From Haemaphysalis longicornis (lineage: Eukaryota > Arthropoda > Arachnida > Ixodida > Ixodidae): 64,000 bases of DNA. A model generated the notes under the pieces. That model was not told the origin of the DNA. It was given only the letters and a program-made list of their open reading frames with translations, and made no database searches. The position numbers and the translations under genes are program-made. Position 1 is the stretch's first letter; every line of letters begins with the position of its first letter. The stretch lies in contig JABSTR010001139.1 of the NCBI GenBank assembly GCA_013339765.2, positions 646,001 through 710,000 of the forward strand. Reading direction: 5' to 3'. Of this stretch, positions 8,910-20,029 are shown piece by piece.

Positions 8910-11900
8910 AGTCACTCTGGTGCGTGACGTCATTTCCCTTGGAGGTCTCAGCGTACGGCGCTGCGGCCGCGGGTGGCGCTGAATGGATATGTGGATTCCA
9001 ATGGATGGATATCATACGGATGAGAATTTAGAACAGGGAGGGGAGAAAAAAGAGGGGTGGGGGCGATGAGTTTCAAACAGAAAAGAGGGAGAGATGGGAG
9101 GGAGGAAGCAAATCTATAGGTTAGCTGGGAGTAGGGCAAGTAAACGTAACAAAACAGGCAAGTCGGTTGCTGACAACCGACGCACCGATTTAAAGGGAAA
9201 GCCACTAATCATCATAATCATCAACTGGAAAGGTGAGTCAACGCTGCCGCAGTCGGGGAACTGAGCTCGCGCGAACTGAACAGCGTCTCACGCGATACGA
9301 GAGCCACGCTCGACGTCACGGGCACTCGACACCCCACAGACTGACAGGCCCCTCAGTAACCTGGTAACCTTCCGCCGTCGGGTGCCGGTGACACTTCCAG
9401 TATCGGACACCAAAAAGGATGGCCTCGCGGCTCGTGAAGACTATAGTTTTTTTTTTTAAACTTTCCTGCAACGCGCGGCTGACCGCTCCGGCTGCTTTCG
9501 TCCCTCGGTGGTGAACGTGAGAAGAGCGCGCAACGGCGCGCGCAGACGACCGCAATGGCCGCGCAACGGAAATGGACTTAGTATGCACACGCCGTGCCGC
9601 TCCACGTCAGGCGTGTTGAGAAATACGCCCGTGGGAAAAGATGACGGCAGCCTCAAGGAACTCAGTGATGCCACGGCTTTCGCATTTGACACAATCAACG
9701 CTGCCGCAATCCTACGCGCTCAAGGAAACTGTGACTCGGCCCCACACATCAGCCTTGGCACGAACAAAACGGCAGCTTCTGCGCGAAGGACAGTAAACGT
9801 CAGCTCGGAACACGACGGGATTCGGCGCTTGCACTTACGCGGGCACAGGGAAAGAAATAAAAAAAAAAAGGCTCACTTTCTTGTAGAGTTTACATAGTTG
9901 CAACGCTGCAGATGTTTTCTCTACGAAAGTTATCTTGAACGTCCCACTAGAGTTCACGCGCTTCAAGCGCGCTTGTATTTGCACACTTCTTTACGCTCAC
10001 TTCTTTACGCACACTTCTCAGCAGACGCACACATGCTGCCGTTATTATGCTCAATGTATCTCGCTAGCGCCACAAAGATATCGTATACGAATCCATACAA
10101 ATTCGTGCGTGCATCAGCATTGACCTGCCACATCCTCTATCACTCGGCGGCGTTGGCAGGCCCATCCATGCGCGATATGAAGTGTACACTTTCAGAAACC
10201 GGAATCTTAATGTTGCGTGAGCTTCGAGTAGCCCATGCAATGCGAAACTATACTATTATACGTACAGTTGCGCTCCCACTCAGTTTCCACTTGATATGGG
10301 GACAGTTTTTTTCCCCTTTACGCCAGGTTACTTATTACTTGCAACGGTAGGAGACGACGTCTCTGACGCCTCACATGCGTGCAATAAAATAAACGGATAC
10401 AGAAAGAGATGGGGTTCATCTCAACCTCTTGTAGTGTTGCAATGTGTCTCAGGACGACCGCAGTGAAACATAGGACATCAGTAAAGGACCTGTAGCCTTG
10501 TGGACATGTGCTAGGGCGCAGCCAAAAAGATAACGACGCCATGGGTACGCTGAAACTCTTACAGAAAGCTAGAAGTAGAGGTATTCTCGGGAAAAAGTTA
10601 AGAACGGCAATAGCTCATGTACGGTATCACTCCGCCAAAGCGACCGACCCGGATGTCCACGGGTGCGCGCGTTTTGAAAGAAAGGTTGCTATGAATGCGT
10701 GACATCGCCTGCCTTTTCTCACGTACTTTATTTGCCGTCACTGGAGTAGTTTATAAGCACATTAAGTCCACAAACGGCTCGTGCCAGGTTTAAAATACTC
10801 ACAGTAACGCACTATTTGCGCCGCGCGGATGAGGTGTGATACGGCTGCGGTGACGAGGTACAGCGGCAACCTCCGTTGCTGCTTTTAAGTTGTAATCGAG
10901 TATAGAAGAGGTTCGGGTCACGGCCCCCCGCGGTGCTTTAAATGAACCCTTGTACATACATCATCCACTTCACGTCTTCTTTCCCACGACTATATATTTT
11001 CAGGAGTCGGCGTTGGCGCAAGACCAAAAAAGAAAGCCACAAGTGTTTATGCGCCGTTTGGTAGCACAGCTGTTGGTTGCCCTGACTCGGTCACGAAGAG
11101 AGACAGCGCGCAGACTCTTCTAAAAGCCAAGGCTGCACTTCTTGCACGCCGCATTCTTTTGGGAACAACGGTTAACACTGACCGATCTCGTCCCTATTTC
11201 CCACTGAAGCCGCAATTGAACCGAGAAAATTGAAGAGCGGCTGGAACTGGAAATCGAAAAAAAAAAAGAAAAAGAGCGCCACCGCTCCTCATTCAGTTTA
11301 ACTATCTTTCGAAAAGAACTGCTTCGCAAGCTCACGGAAGTACTTGCAGAAACGTCCGATTACGGGAATGTCAACAGTAGGAATCACGTGACGACCTACG
11401 CGTGCGAAGCGGTGTTAAGGCTGGAGAAATATTTGCGCGCCTTAATCGAGGGCGATTGCACTACTGCGATAAGTGCAACACATTCGAAGCAGGCGGTGCT
11501 CGTGACAGGCGCAGCAGAAGCTACGGGGATTCAAGCGCGCGTGCCCCGAGTCGGCCACAACGAGATCGTGCCTTGCACAGCTGCTCCCCTCCTTTGTGCT
11601 AGATCTCTGCCCCGCTGTTTCTCCTCGTTCTGACGGCGCGTGCAGATACGCCTGGGAACGATAAGTGGGGAGAAGGGAGTGCCACACGCTGAGGCATCAC
11701 TGCTAGTGAACTCAGCTACGCGCCGTCTCATCTCGAAGGCATGCTCGCCGGATACGTGAGCTGACTGCCGAGTGAGCCGATCGAGCAATCTTTTCCCCTA
11801 GAGCGACGGGCTGCTTGCGCATACGGCGTAGGAGTGACCGACAAGTTCTAGCTTCTTGCCTAAGCCAAACACGCCCCAGATAAGTAGGTCGCACACATCT

Positions 11901-12641
11901 CAGTAACGGCCAGGAACGTGAAAACATCGCGGAAACCACACACGTTGAGGCAATAAGCGCTCGTGCGGGTGCTTAGCCTGTAGCAATATGCATAGACCAC
12001 CCGTTTGTCTCTTTAAATAATAAAAGAAAACGCGTAGGCGACTGACTGAGTGACTAACTGACTGACTGCCACGAGACAGGCGATTCTAACCAGCGCCTGC
12101 GGCTTCAAAGTGTTCGATAAGGAGCAGAACAGCGACAACAAATGTAGAAACGTCGTACAGAGGATGCCACAGGGCGAACACTGAAGTGCAGACAGGCAGA
12201 ATGATTCGGACACCTTGCCGAAGAGAAAAATCCCTTGATCTGGCAAATACTGCCACCGGAACCAAATTTACATATTGGCAGTGTTCAGGGAACTAACACA
12301 AAATGGGGTAGCGCACCGTAAATCAGCCCTCCTAGTATTTGTTTAAACTAGTTTTGCATCCGTGCTGAAACTTATAGAACGACTCATATTGAAACTACCA
12401 GCGCAAAACAACACGGATGAAGCAAGACCAATACGCAACGTACGATACAAGAAGGAAGGGGCCACACGAAATTTCTAGGCGATTAGGCTTCTCCGTAATG
12501 AGAAATCTCAACGCGGCTGGAAGGATTCTTCTTACTGTCACTTCTCTCTAAGGGTTAGCCTAAACCTTGACCAAGAAACGGATTGCCAACGCCAGCCATG
12601 CCGCTGAAACGTACGCGCCATGTTACGCCCCTCTAGCAACG
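8910..12641. other. long stretch without recognised genes
   Basis: Frames of 60-150 codons occur on both strands (for example 9508-9897 plus and 9898-10350 plus), but none carries a recognisable domain and they overlap opposite-strand frames of similar length. There is a purine-rich patch at 9030-9115, a CATCATAATCATCA stretch at 9210-9224 that could be the tail of a decayed LINE, and a small (ACTG)n-like patch at 12040-12068. A good consensus 5' splice site (AAAG|GTGAGT) at about 9230 on the plus strand has no convincing exon beside it. Confidence 0.5.
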
Positions 12642-12838
12642 TCTACTCAGTGGCTAAGGCGTCGTGCTGCTGGCGCTGCTTCTCAGATGGAGGCTTAAAG
12701 CGAAAATACTCGCGTTTCGAGATTTGGACGCACGTTGAAAAAACCCAGGTGGCGGAAATCAATCCGGAGCCCTCCACTACGGCGCGCCTCGTAGCCCAGG
12801 TGTGGCTCAGGTGCGTCATAAACCCCACAATCAACGTA
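12642..12838 (+). mobile_element. Ruka-like tRNA SINE, decayed copy
   Basis: It begins TACTCAGTGGCTAAGGCGT, the A-box end of the tRNA-like head seen intact (minus strand) at 53642-53880. It continues through GATGGAGGC...GCGAAAATACTCGCGTTT and GGAAATCAATCCGGAGCCCTC to CATAAACCCCACAATCAAC. The B-box part of the head is deleted. The order of conserved blocks is the same as in the other SINE copies here. No clear target duplication was seen. Confidence 0.75.
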
Positions 12839-14449
12839 TCGCTGCCACAGTGCGACCAAAGCTGATCGCCACCACCTCATCTGGGTTTGCCTTAAGTTTA
12901 TACGTTACCGCACGTTCACACCTCCTACAAATGACCCGACAACCCCGATAGGCGCTGATACTGTCGGCGTGCCTACTCTTACACAGACGGCAAAATTCTC
13001 CCAGGACAGCGGTCCCGCACGAGCAGTCTTCACGCCAACCCTGCGCACCCGTTCGACCCATCAACCTCCTCGGGGGCACACAGCCACATCTTTCGTTTTA
13101 AAGCGGCCATGGAGACAAAGTGATAACTTTTTCGATTTGAAAGAACTAGGCTTAAAAAAAAAAAAAAAAACGAAGAGGTATTGAAAAGCTTTCAAATTTC
13201 GCGCTACAGTTATGGGCTGGAGTGACGTGATATTGGCCGGCACTAAAACATAATTTTCAGAGTGTTAACTGCGCGTTAGCATTCAGGTGAAGCGATCAAA
13301 CGGAACATACGGTCCCCACTACAATCGTCCAGTCATGCGTCTGAACGATACTTTATGTCGGCTGCCGCGAATCGCACAAACAGCATTCTGTGACGTGACA
13401 GGAAAGTTGCCGGGAAACGGCTAGGGAGTCGCCGCTGCTTCACATGTTTTCCTTGGTATCTCCGTTATTTGCTCGAAGTTCGCGACAAAAGTGGTATCAT
13501 TGTCATCGGGACAAATCAGTGCTTTTAACGAACACAACTTGTGTTTCGTCTTTAAAGAGCCCCTTGCCCTCCCTCTCCCCCTGCTCTCCATACGGCACTA
13601 TCCCTGTAAGTGAACCTGCTCCTTTTCCTCCTCCCCTTTTTGTAGGGCCAAGGCTGAGCGCGATTATGATTTCGGATAAATACCAGGATGACAGCGACAG
13701 AGGGAGGAGCTTTTATTGGAGGTCTAGGCCTGCTGGGGGAAGCCGGTTAGAGGACTGCAAGTGGGCTCTAGAATTGAGAAAGTGTTGGTCCCGTCAGGAG
13801 TCTTCTGGAAGGGGAGAGTCTTGTGGGCACCGCAACAGCAACAGGGAGCAGGCAGGTCCGTCGTTGCATATTGCTCGAGCAGGACCCCTTAGTCCGAACA
13901 GTGCGATTGGGTGAAGGGCGAGGTGTCCACGGAATGAGGATTTTATGGGTATTGTGGAATCGTTCGGGGGGGGGGGGGGGGGCGAGAAATTTCTATGGCG
14001 AGTAATTATTCGTGAAAACCACATGAGATGGTGGAGGTCAGCTTTGGTTGGGGAGAGGCACTGCTAAGCGCTTATATTTTGTATTTAATACGTACCAACT
14101 AATCAAGCAGTAAGTTTTATTTGGGAAATCACGTCGGCGATGATTTCTAGTACATCCAGTGGAGGAACGCACAAAGCTGTGTCTGCGGTCAACCACCCCG
14201 GAGCGACGCTCGGGCGAGCAGATCTCCGGCCGCGCTCGGTCGAGCAATCGGCGCCGGCACCCGAGCGTATCCATCGCATCCAGGCGCCGCCTACAGAGCA
14301 TTCACACACACAATGCACCGCTCTGCGAGGGCGTATCAATCAACAGAGGTGTCGATTCTTGAGCAAACCTCCTCCGGCGTACGATGAGGCCTTACATCAG
14401 AAGGCGCATTCGCATGTGCGTTTCGTGGGAGCTCGGAAGGTGTGTACAA
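12839..14449. other. unassigned stretch
   Basis: No supported gene. It holds an A-run at 13154-13170, a pyrimidine-rich patch at 13555-13640 and a 17-base G run at 13966-13982. The 156-codon plus-strand frame 13444-13914 has no recognised domain and mixes low-complexity stretches, so it is not called. Confidence 0.5.
13966..13982 (+). repeat. G17 homopolymer
   Basis: Seventeen consecutive G residues in otherwise mixed sequence. This is one of five such runs of 14-19 G in the window, all on the plus strand as given. The exact length is unreliable in long-read data. Confidence 0.8.
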
Positions 14450-14571
14450 GATCATATCGTTTAAAAGCAGCGCGAAGGCGGGACTGAGGAAGGAACAGAC
14501 AACACAAGCGCAGCGCTTGTGTCGTCTGTTCCTTCCTTAGTCCCGCCTTCGCGCTGCTTTTAAACGATATG
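14450..14571. repeat. long palindrome B (hairpin family)
   Basis: An almost perfect inverted repeat: arms of about 59 bases run from ATCATATCGTTTAAAAGCAG to its complement CTGCTTTTAAACGATATGAT, with about two mismatches and practically no loop (centre AAGCGCAGCGCTT). A single strand could fold into one very long hairpin. Immediately to the right is GTAGTACCAACAAGCTC, which matches the flank of the palindromes at 17394 and 58418. No target duplication was recognised for this copy. A second, imperfect mirror of the flank (GAGCT...GGT..GTAC at 14430-14448) suggests the pairing once extended further. Confidence 0.85.
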
Positions 14572-15942
14572 ATGTAGTACCAACAAGCTCTTCAGTACAC
14601 CCTTTTGTACTGCACACTTTTGATCGCTCCAATACCATGGTAGAGATGGTACACGATGTGTGAACGAGCGGTTTAAAAAAAAGAAAACTACGCATGCAGC
14701 AACCACAAGAATGTGACAATATTACGGGAAATTGAAACAAATGAGCGTGAAAGCGCGCACGCGCGCTAGAAATATTAAAGGGACAGAAAACGCCGCACAT
14801 AAATCTCGGTTGAAATGACCGTCCAGCGAGGCTGAAAATCACATCAATCAAATATTTTGATTGATATGATATGATCCCAGCAACGGGAGCAAACGGCACT
14901 CGAGCCATTTTGACATGTTCTGACGCCTTTCGGCGTTAATGGGATCGTGTTAGCGCGAAGTACGCGGTGAGGCCGCCTACGCAACCCCAGCGTCACGCGA
15001 GTAGCGGGAAGCTGTATACCGGTAGAGCTGTGCGCGTACCATGCGTGCTTCCCCTCGGAGGCTCCATCGAAGAAGGGCTTGGCGCACGTTTTCCAATGAA
15101 GCTGTTTGCGAACCGGAACGCCGCTCAAAGGCGGCAAGGGCAGCGGCCTGGTAGGGCACTGCATGGTCAGTGATCCGTTGCGAAAGCGGCGCGGCCGATC
15201 GGACCGGTTTTCGATGTGGCTGTAACTGTTAACCCCGCACGCCGATCCACCTATCGGCCTTCTCCGCTGATACTAATTAAGGATACAAAAACACCACGAA
15301 ATGCTTCACTTAAATACCGGCGTGCATGCAAGCCGGCCTTCTAGAAAAGAAACGTGGTTTGTGACGTACACGGCTTACGTGTCCTACAACAACAACAAAA
15401 CAACGCTCCTTCCTTAAAGGCACCCTGCAACACTTTTTTCAGCTGGTTTCTAAATCTCAAATGCTTTCAGAATGTAGTCAAAAACACATCCAGAACAGGG
15501 GTCACTAGTAACTCAGCCAAAAAGTCTGCTTTATGTGCATGCATCAGATAAATTGGAAACCTGCTCAAACAATTTTGCCCTCTTTCCCGAGTCTTGGCGT
15601 TCTGTGAGCGCTCGAAGTACGTCATTACAGCAGCGTAGCGGCTATTGGCCACTTCCTTTCTGCTGAAGCAATAAAAGCATTCCAGTGCCACTTCAGAAAA
15701 AAGCCACAAAGCAAAGCAGGAGCGGAAGGCGGATGGTTCCGCTGCGACGTGCAAATCACGCAGTGCCGCTCCGTGCTGTTGATAGTAGCTTTGACACTGC
15801 TTCGAGACACGTAGGAAAGAGTGAAAGCGTTTATCGGAAGCGTCGCAGAGTGTCTTTAAGAGAACGATGGTTAAAACGCGCAGCTTTCTCCGATGCAACC
15901 GGAGTCAAAGCCAAATTCCAAAATCCGGAATGATTCGACCGT
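14572..15942. other. unassigned stretch
   Basis: No gene recognised. Frames of up to 143 codons (15467-15898 minus) show no family motif. A local self-complementary patch around 14843-14876 (ATCAAATATTTTGAT) is too short to classify. Sequence around 14930-15180 is GC-rich with frames on both strands and cannot be resolved by eye. Confidence 0.45.
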
Positions 15943-16014
15943 GTCGGAATGGCACAATCGGATAGACGTCGGCTTTGTAGTGTGAGAGACGCAGGATCGA
16001 TTCCGACCGCGCTA
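15943..16014 (+). pseudogene. tRNA-like pseudogene or SINE head
   Basis: TGGCACAATCGG at 15950 fits an A box and GGATCGATTCC at 15994 fits a B box, with the 44-base spacing of an intronless tRNA. The predicted acceptor arms (GTCGGAA and CGCGCTA) do not pair and the T stem is poor, so a functional tRNA is unlikely. A short T-rich stretch (GTCTTTTTCTTCC) follows at 16018. No SINE body could be recognised downstream. Confidence 0.5.
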
Positions 16015-16219
16015 AGCGTCTTTTTCTTCCTTTTGGGGCGCTTGATTGTGTCTTTGTGCGAATCCATTTTATGAATAGTTGGCTTTCCTGCAGTGCGCCT
16101 TGGTGTTACGATCTACAGGCACAAATGACACACAGAAAGCTTCGTATCCATCGATACATCAGCATGGAAATACTAGGCCCACAACACATGTGGGACGGGC
16201 ACGTGTAAGGATGGAAATA

Positions 16220-16841
16220 CAGTCGACTTCCATTAATGCGAAGTCCACAGGGACCGGAAAAAAACTTCGAATTAACCGTATACTTCCAATTAAACAGAAA
16301 ACAAACTTCCAATTAAACAGAAAACACTATAGCAGCATTGCCATTATACCGCAACACGTGTCCCTTCTTGATATTGTTCATAATCTCGACTTTCGTCACC
16401 AAATGGACAGTACGACACGGTATCCCGGGATAGTTCATCCGACTTATCGCTAATTTCGACGCCTGAAGCTTCCACCACGCATACGGCTCACACGGAGCTG
16501 TGCGCAACACAGAAGGTTGAAGACCTGAAAAGAGAGATGCGTATCTCAACTGATCTGCCGCTTTATCGACTGCGCGCTGCCCCAGCTGCGATGGCGCCGA
16601 CATTGTGCACAGAACTGCGGTGTATTGGCGCAAAAACGTTTTCAATTTTATCCAGAAATGATGGTTACCCCAGTGGCTTTTCTTCCAAATAACTCCCAAT
16701 TAACCAAAAGAATGGGTTTCGCTTGGAATTATCGAGCGATTTCTTCTACTGAATTGCATGTAAAATTGCCGGGACCTGAACATCTCTTCCAACTAACCGA
16801 AAATTACAATTAAGTGACTTTGAATTATAGAGAGTCGACTG
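16220..16841. mobile_element. pogo/Tigger-like MITE, 622 bp
   Basis: The left end reads CAGTCGACTTCCATTAATGC and the right end GAATTATAGAGAGTCGACTG, imperfect inverted repeats flanked by TA at 16218-16219 and 16842-16843. CAGTCGACT termini followed by AATTA-rich sub-terminal repeats (TTCGAATTAACCG, CCAATTAA) are typical of pogo-type elements. It is a different family from the one at 1657 (CAGTCGAGT...TTATAAC). No transposase remnant is recognised inside. Confidence 0.8.
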
Positions 16842-16843
16842 TA

Positions 16844-17347
16844 CCATGATGCGGTGTATGTGGGCCCGCAGACGGTATAGGTATACATAAAAGACGCAAA
16901 AATTTACACTCTCCTTGCACGTGTTAAAATATTATTTTGGTTCTTGAAATTAACAAAATACATGGATTCGATTCTGCGACGCTCGCCGACGCAAGTCACT
17001 TTGTTGACCGCTGCTTCGGCGCCTCTGTATTCTTTTGAGTTGTTAGGGGAGCACAAGTTCGCTCCAATAAACTTGTTTCTCCTTCAAGACAACTGCGTCG
17101 TCCTTGGCTTTGTGACAATATAATAGCGGAAAAGAGTAAATTCAGGGCATTATTTTTACCGCGGTAAACAGCCGAATGGCTGACGAATTCTTCATAACAC
17201 AGGGAATGCAAAACTCGCGGCGTTAGTGATTCTCACTTTCCGATCTTTAAGGATTGCTTTTGTATCACAAGGGCGATCCACTGCATCCTTCCGAGTAAGT
17301 GGAAGCTATCTCTTGCGCGCAAATCCCCAGCCTAGCACGAAACGGCG
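16844..17347. other. unassigned stretch
   Basis: AT-rich sequence with no gene or repeat assignment. The 71-codon minus-strand frame 16996-17211 lacks any recognised feature. Confidence 0.5.
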
Positions 17348-17595
17348 TTAAAGATCCCCAGGTGGTCAAAATTAATCCGGAGCCCTCCACTACATGATTA
17401 GGAGAAGACAGCGCGGTTTACACACGGACACAGGAAAGAGTACTTGAGTCAAGTACTCTTCCCTGTGTCTGTGTGTAAACCGCGCTGTCTTCTCCTAATC
17501 ATGTTAAACCAACACGCCCAGATAGCCACGTTAGTGCCCTCCACTACGGCACGCCTCATCGCCTGCGTTGCGTCGGCGCGTTAAACCCTAGAATC
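17348..17595 (+). mobile_element. Ruka-like SINE 3' half, interrupted by a hairpin insertion
   Basis: The order is TTAAAGATCCCCAGGTGGTC, AATTAATCCGGAGCCCTCC, then (after the insertion at 17394-17535) CTCCACTACGGCACGCC...TTGCGTCGGCGCGTTAAACCC, ending AATCAATCAAC. This is the body and tail of the SINE seen complete at 53642-53880 (opposite strand). The tRNA-like head is missing. The block GCCCTCCACTAC occurs once in other copies but twice here, on either side of the insertion. Confidence 0.85.
17394..17535 (+). mobile_element. palindromic insertion C (hairpin family) with 12 bp target duplication
   Basis: The 142 bp insert is bounded by direct repeats GCCCTCCACTAC (17382-17393 and 17536-17547). 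The interrupted SINE has only one such block elsewhere, so these are a target-site duplication. The first ~109 bases form a nearly perfect palindrome running from ATGATTAGGAGAAGACAG to CTGTCTTCTCCTAATCAT, with a few mismatches. The palindrome is followed by GTTAAACCAACACGCCCAGA, resembling the flank of the palindromes at 14450 and 58418. Short length, lack of coding sequence and an 11-12 bp duplication are compatible with LINE-driven retroposition, but no poly-A or simple-repeat tail is seen. Confidence 0.85.
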
Positions 17596-17745
17596 AATCA
17601 ACGAAACGGCGCCCCTTGAGTCTTTTTTGTAGGAGTCTACGTCACCTTATCGGGATGTCGCGTCTTGTTCAGCCGTCCACACTGAGAGAATCAACTGTTC
17701 AATAGTCAAGTTGTTAAGCATTTGTTCAATGCACTTATAAAACGA

Positions 17746-17998
17746 TCCGCTGTGGTGGCTGAGTGGCTAAGGCGTTACTGCTCTGAGCACGAGGTCACGG
17801 ACTTGGTCCCCAGGGCCAGTTTTTACGGTTGAGGTGGAAATCTGAAGACACGGTGCGTCGAGATTTCGCAAAGGCCACCCGGTGTTCTGCATTAATTCGC
17901 GGCCCTGCATTACGTGCGCCTCACTCTGTCATCCGCTCAAAAGGCGACTAAGGAACTCTTACGCTTTCTACGGGCGACGAACTTAAACACCAGACTAT
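17746..17998 (+). mobile_element. Ruka-like tRNA SINE, full but diverged
   Basis: The head reads GTGGTGGCTGAGTGGCTAAGGCG (two overlapping parts of an A box region), followed by GAGCACGAGGTCACGGAC, a diverged B box (GGACTTGGTCC in place of GGTTCGATTCC). The body then carries GAGGTGGAAATCTG and GGCCCTGCATTACGTGCGCC, in the same order as other SINE copies, but substituted at many positions. It ends near ACTTAAACACC. It is the oldest-looking copy in the window. Confidence 0.7.
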
Positions 17999-18000
17999 AG

Positions 18001-18660
18001 ACTGAACGCCTCCAGTGTCAATCAGTGTCAGTGCTTCAGCGCTGGGCATACGTGTCTGCTCCAACTTTTTTTCCTTCTGTCTTTTTTCTTTTTTGCCCAT
18101 TTACCCTTTCCCACGTGCAGGATAGCAAACTAGGCTCTAGCCAAGTTAACTTTCCTGCCTTCCTTCTACACCCTTCCTTCCTTGGTGTAGAAGGAAGTTC
18201 CTGCAGGGCGGCAAACCCAAATATGAACTTCTCAAGCAGATTTGGACACGGCACTACGCAGGGGCGGTCAGAGGTATGCATTCGGCGTATACTATATGCG
18301 TCACGGGCACTTGCCGCAGTTTCGTACACGTCATGGCGCCTGTGTCACTGCCCTTACACGCACAGGTAGCCTTATGAAACAAACACGAACAATGTCCACT
18401 CCCCCCTCAACCACCCCCCTCCCTACCCCACGACCACGAGACTGCACCGACAAGCTACCGCGTTATTTCGCATTTTTCCAAGCAGCCCAAATGTAGTCGC
18501 GTAAACATGTCATCTATATAAGCTCGCCCTCCACTGTTCAGGCAGCGGACAAAGGGCGAGGCTGAGAGTTCGAATCGCGCAAATCGCTAAAGCGACAGTG
18601 CTCGCTTGTGCGTGCCTCACACAGGTAGCTATGAGGGCGGCCTCGTGCGCCAGTTCTACC
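18001..18660. other. unassigned stretch with a small hairpin
   Basis: No gene is supported. A 14 bp perfect inverted repeat CTTCCTTCTACACC / GGTGTAGAAGGAAG lies at about 18164-18197 with a short loop of CCTTCC repeats. A CCCCTCC-rich patch follows at 18395-18430. Overlapping frames of about 100 codons on opposite strands (18025-18369 plus, 18036-18329 minus) have no recognisable domain. Confidence 0.45.
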
Positions 18661-18679
18661 CTTACGAAAACACCATACA

Positions 18680-18990
18680 TGGCCCATATATAAATTATAT
18701 GTGGCCATATATAGTTATATATGTGTTCATATATGGCTATCACTTGCCATATATGGCGCCAAATAGGGCCATATATGGCGTGGTCAGCCCATATATGGCT
18801 TCAAATGTGGCCATATATGGCCCCACGTGGCCCCATATATGGCGCGTCCAACCAATTACAGTCATATATGGCCCAACACAAACCATATGTTGCGCCTTGT
18901 CCAGCCATATGTGGCGCTAAATGCTTTGTTATATGGCATGAACAACACCTATATGACACAATCAGATTTATATATTACACCAAATGCAGC
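18680..18990. repeat. minisatellite of CCATATATGG (CArG-type) boxes
   Basis: A degenerate tandem array with a period of about 19-22 bp built on GCCATATATGGC. Five perfect CCATATATGG decamers occur at 18747, 18769, 18789, 18811 and 18833. Near matches lie at about 18690, 18709, 18729, 18862, 18904 and further right, degrading toward 18990. CC(A/T)6GG is the known binding site of SRF/MADS-box factors, so the array is by sequence a cluster of perfect CArG boxes. Whether it binds anything is unknown. Long frames across it simply translate the repeat. Confidence 0.85.
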
Positions 18991-19009
18991 CAGATATGGG
19001 ACCGGTTAC

Positions 19010-19569
19010 TGATATGTACAATCGATTGACGCAGCTCCAAGGCAATATATGTGCAAATATTTGTACCACGTAAACAACGACAGGCGACCCGGCCGCATAT
19101 GGTGCGCGCACGTCGAAGGGGGCTGGGCCCAGCCATGTCCTGTCGGATCACAGGGGCCACTTATTGTATTTAGGGCGCCCAGGCAAGAGGTCCCCTGCGA
19201 CGAAGACGCGTTCAGCTAGAGGGGCAACGAATGGAGGCCACGGGAGCGGTCCGTGTGGGAACGCAACGCGGTCGCACGCGTGGCTGCAGCGCACCGTACC
19301 TATAGAGACAACGGACCGAGCAGACAGCATCGCGGCGTCCGCCCGGGTGACTCTCACGGCGAACAAACTGGTTCGCTGAATCCAATAAGGCTGCGCTGCC
19401 GCTTCAACGGCAAACGGACTGCTGGTGTGTCAACTGCGGAGGAACATCTACAGGAACATCCATACACGTGTACAGGGGCGCTGTCTACGAGCACGCAAGC
19501 GTGACGATCGAGCTCCGCTTGGAAACAGAATTGCGCAGAAAAATTAAAGATGAGCGTGAAAGAGAAGAC
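19010..19569. other. unassigned stretch
   Basis: GC-rich sequence with frames on both strands (19148-19366 minus, 19164-19379 plus) and no recognised motif. It lies between the CArG minisatellite and the dispersed repeat at 19570. Confidence 0.45.
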
Positions 19570-19776
19570 GGTAGCATTTCGGCTGGCGTACCCGCAAATT
19601 TTACCGCCATTTTTTTCGCGGAGCTACCATGGTTGCCAGACCAGGAATGCCCTCCCCGCTAAAAGAGCGGCTGCAGGTTGTCGCCAGTTTATGGTCGCGG
19701 ATCTGTCAGTCGCTCTCGTTACAAGCCCCTGCGCGCTCGCGCCGCGGGCTCTGGCTCGGGCCCGGGTTCGTTTTTT
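19570..19776 (+). repeat. dispersed repeat family D, copy 1
   Basis: From GTAGCATTTCGGCTGGCGTA through CTACCATGGTTGCCAGACC and CGCTAAAAGAGCGGCTGCAGG to CGGGCCCGGGTTCG, it matches 22195-22398 in inverted orientation with moderate divergence. The internal CCCGCTAAAAGAGCGG is itself self-complementary. No protein is encoded. It may be part of a larger MITE, since the related copy abuts the TIR element at 21941-22187. Confidence 0.75.
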
Positions 19777-19868
19777 AAAGCAAAGCTTTTTACCTCTACC
19801 CTCCAAGGGTTCTTTCGCGACCATTGGTGTCACCAGAAAACTCCAGCGAACAAATAACAGAACTCACT

Positions 19869-19948
19869 GGCACCGCCGGGAATCGAACCTGGAACTAATA
19901 GACTAACAAAGCGAGAGCCCGTTGTCTTACCGATTTAGCTACGAGCCC
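19869..19948 (-). pseudogene. tRNA-like pseudogene / SINE head
   Basis: On the minus strand, TAGCTAAATCGG fits an A box and GGTTCGATTCC is a good B box. The T stem pairs at four of five positions (CCAGG/CCCGG), but the acceptor ends do not pair and the middle is longer than in a normal tRNA. This looks like the tRNA-derived promoter of a SINE that runs towards lower coordinates. No tail was identified. Confidence 0.5.
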
Positions 19949-20029
19949 ACAGGAAGACTCACGCCCGTCTAGCGGCCCTGTGCGCACCTTGCTCATGTGC
20001 TAAGAGTTACAAAAATTAAAGTAAGCTGA

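Noticed and set aside
9228..9240. Splice donor AAAG|GTGAGT on the plus strand
   Set aside because: A perfect donor consensus alone is common by chance and no upstream exon with coding character was found.
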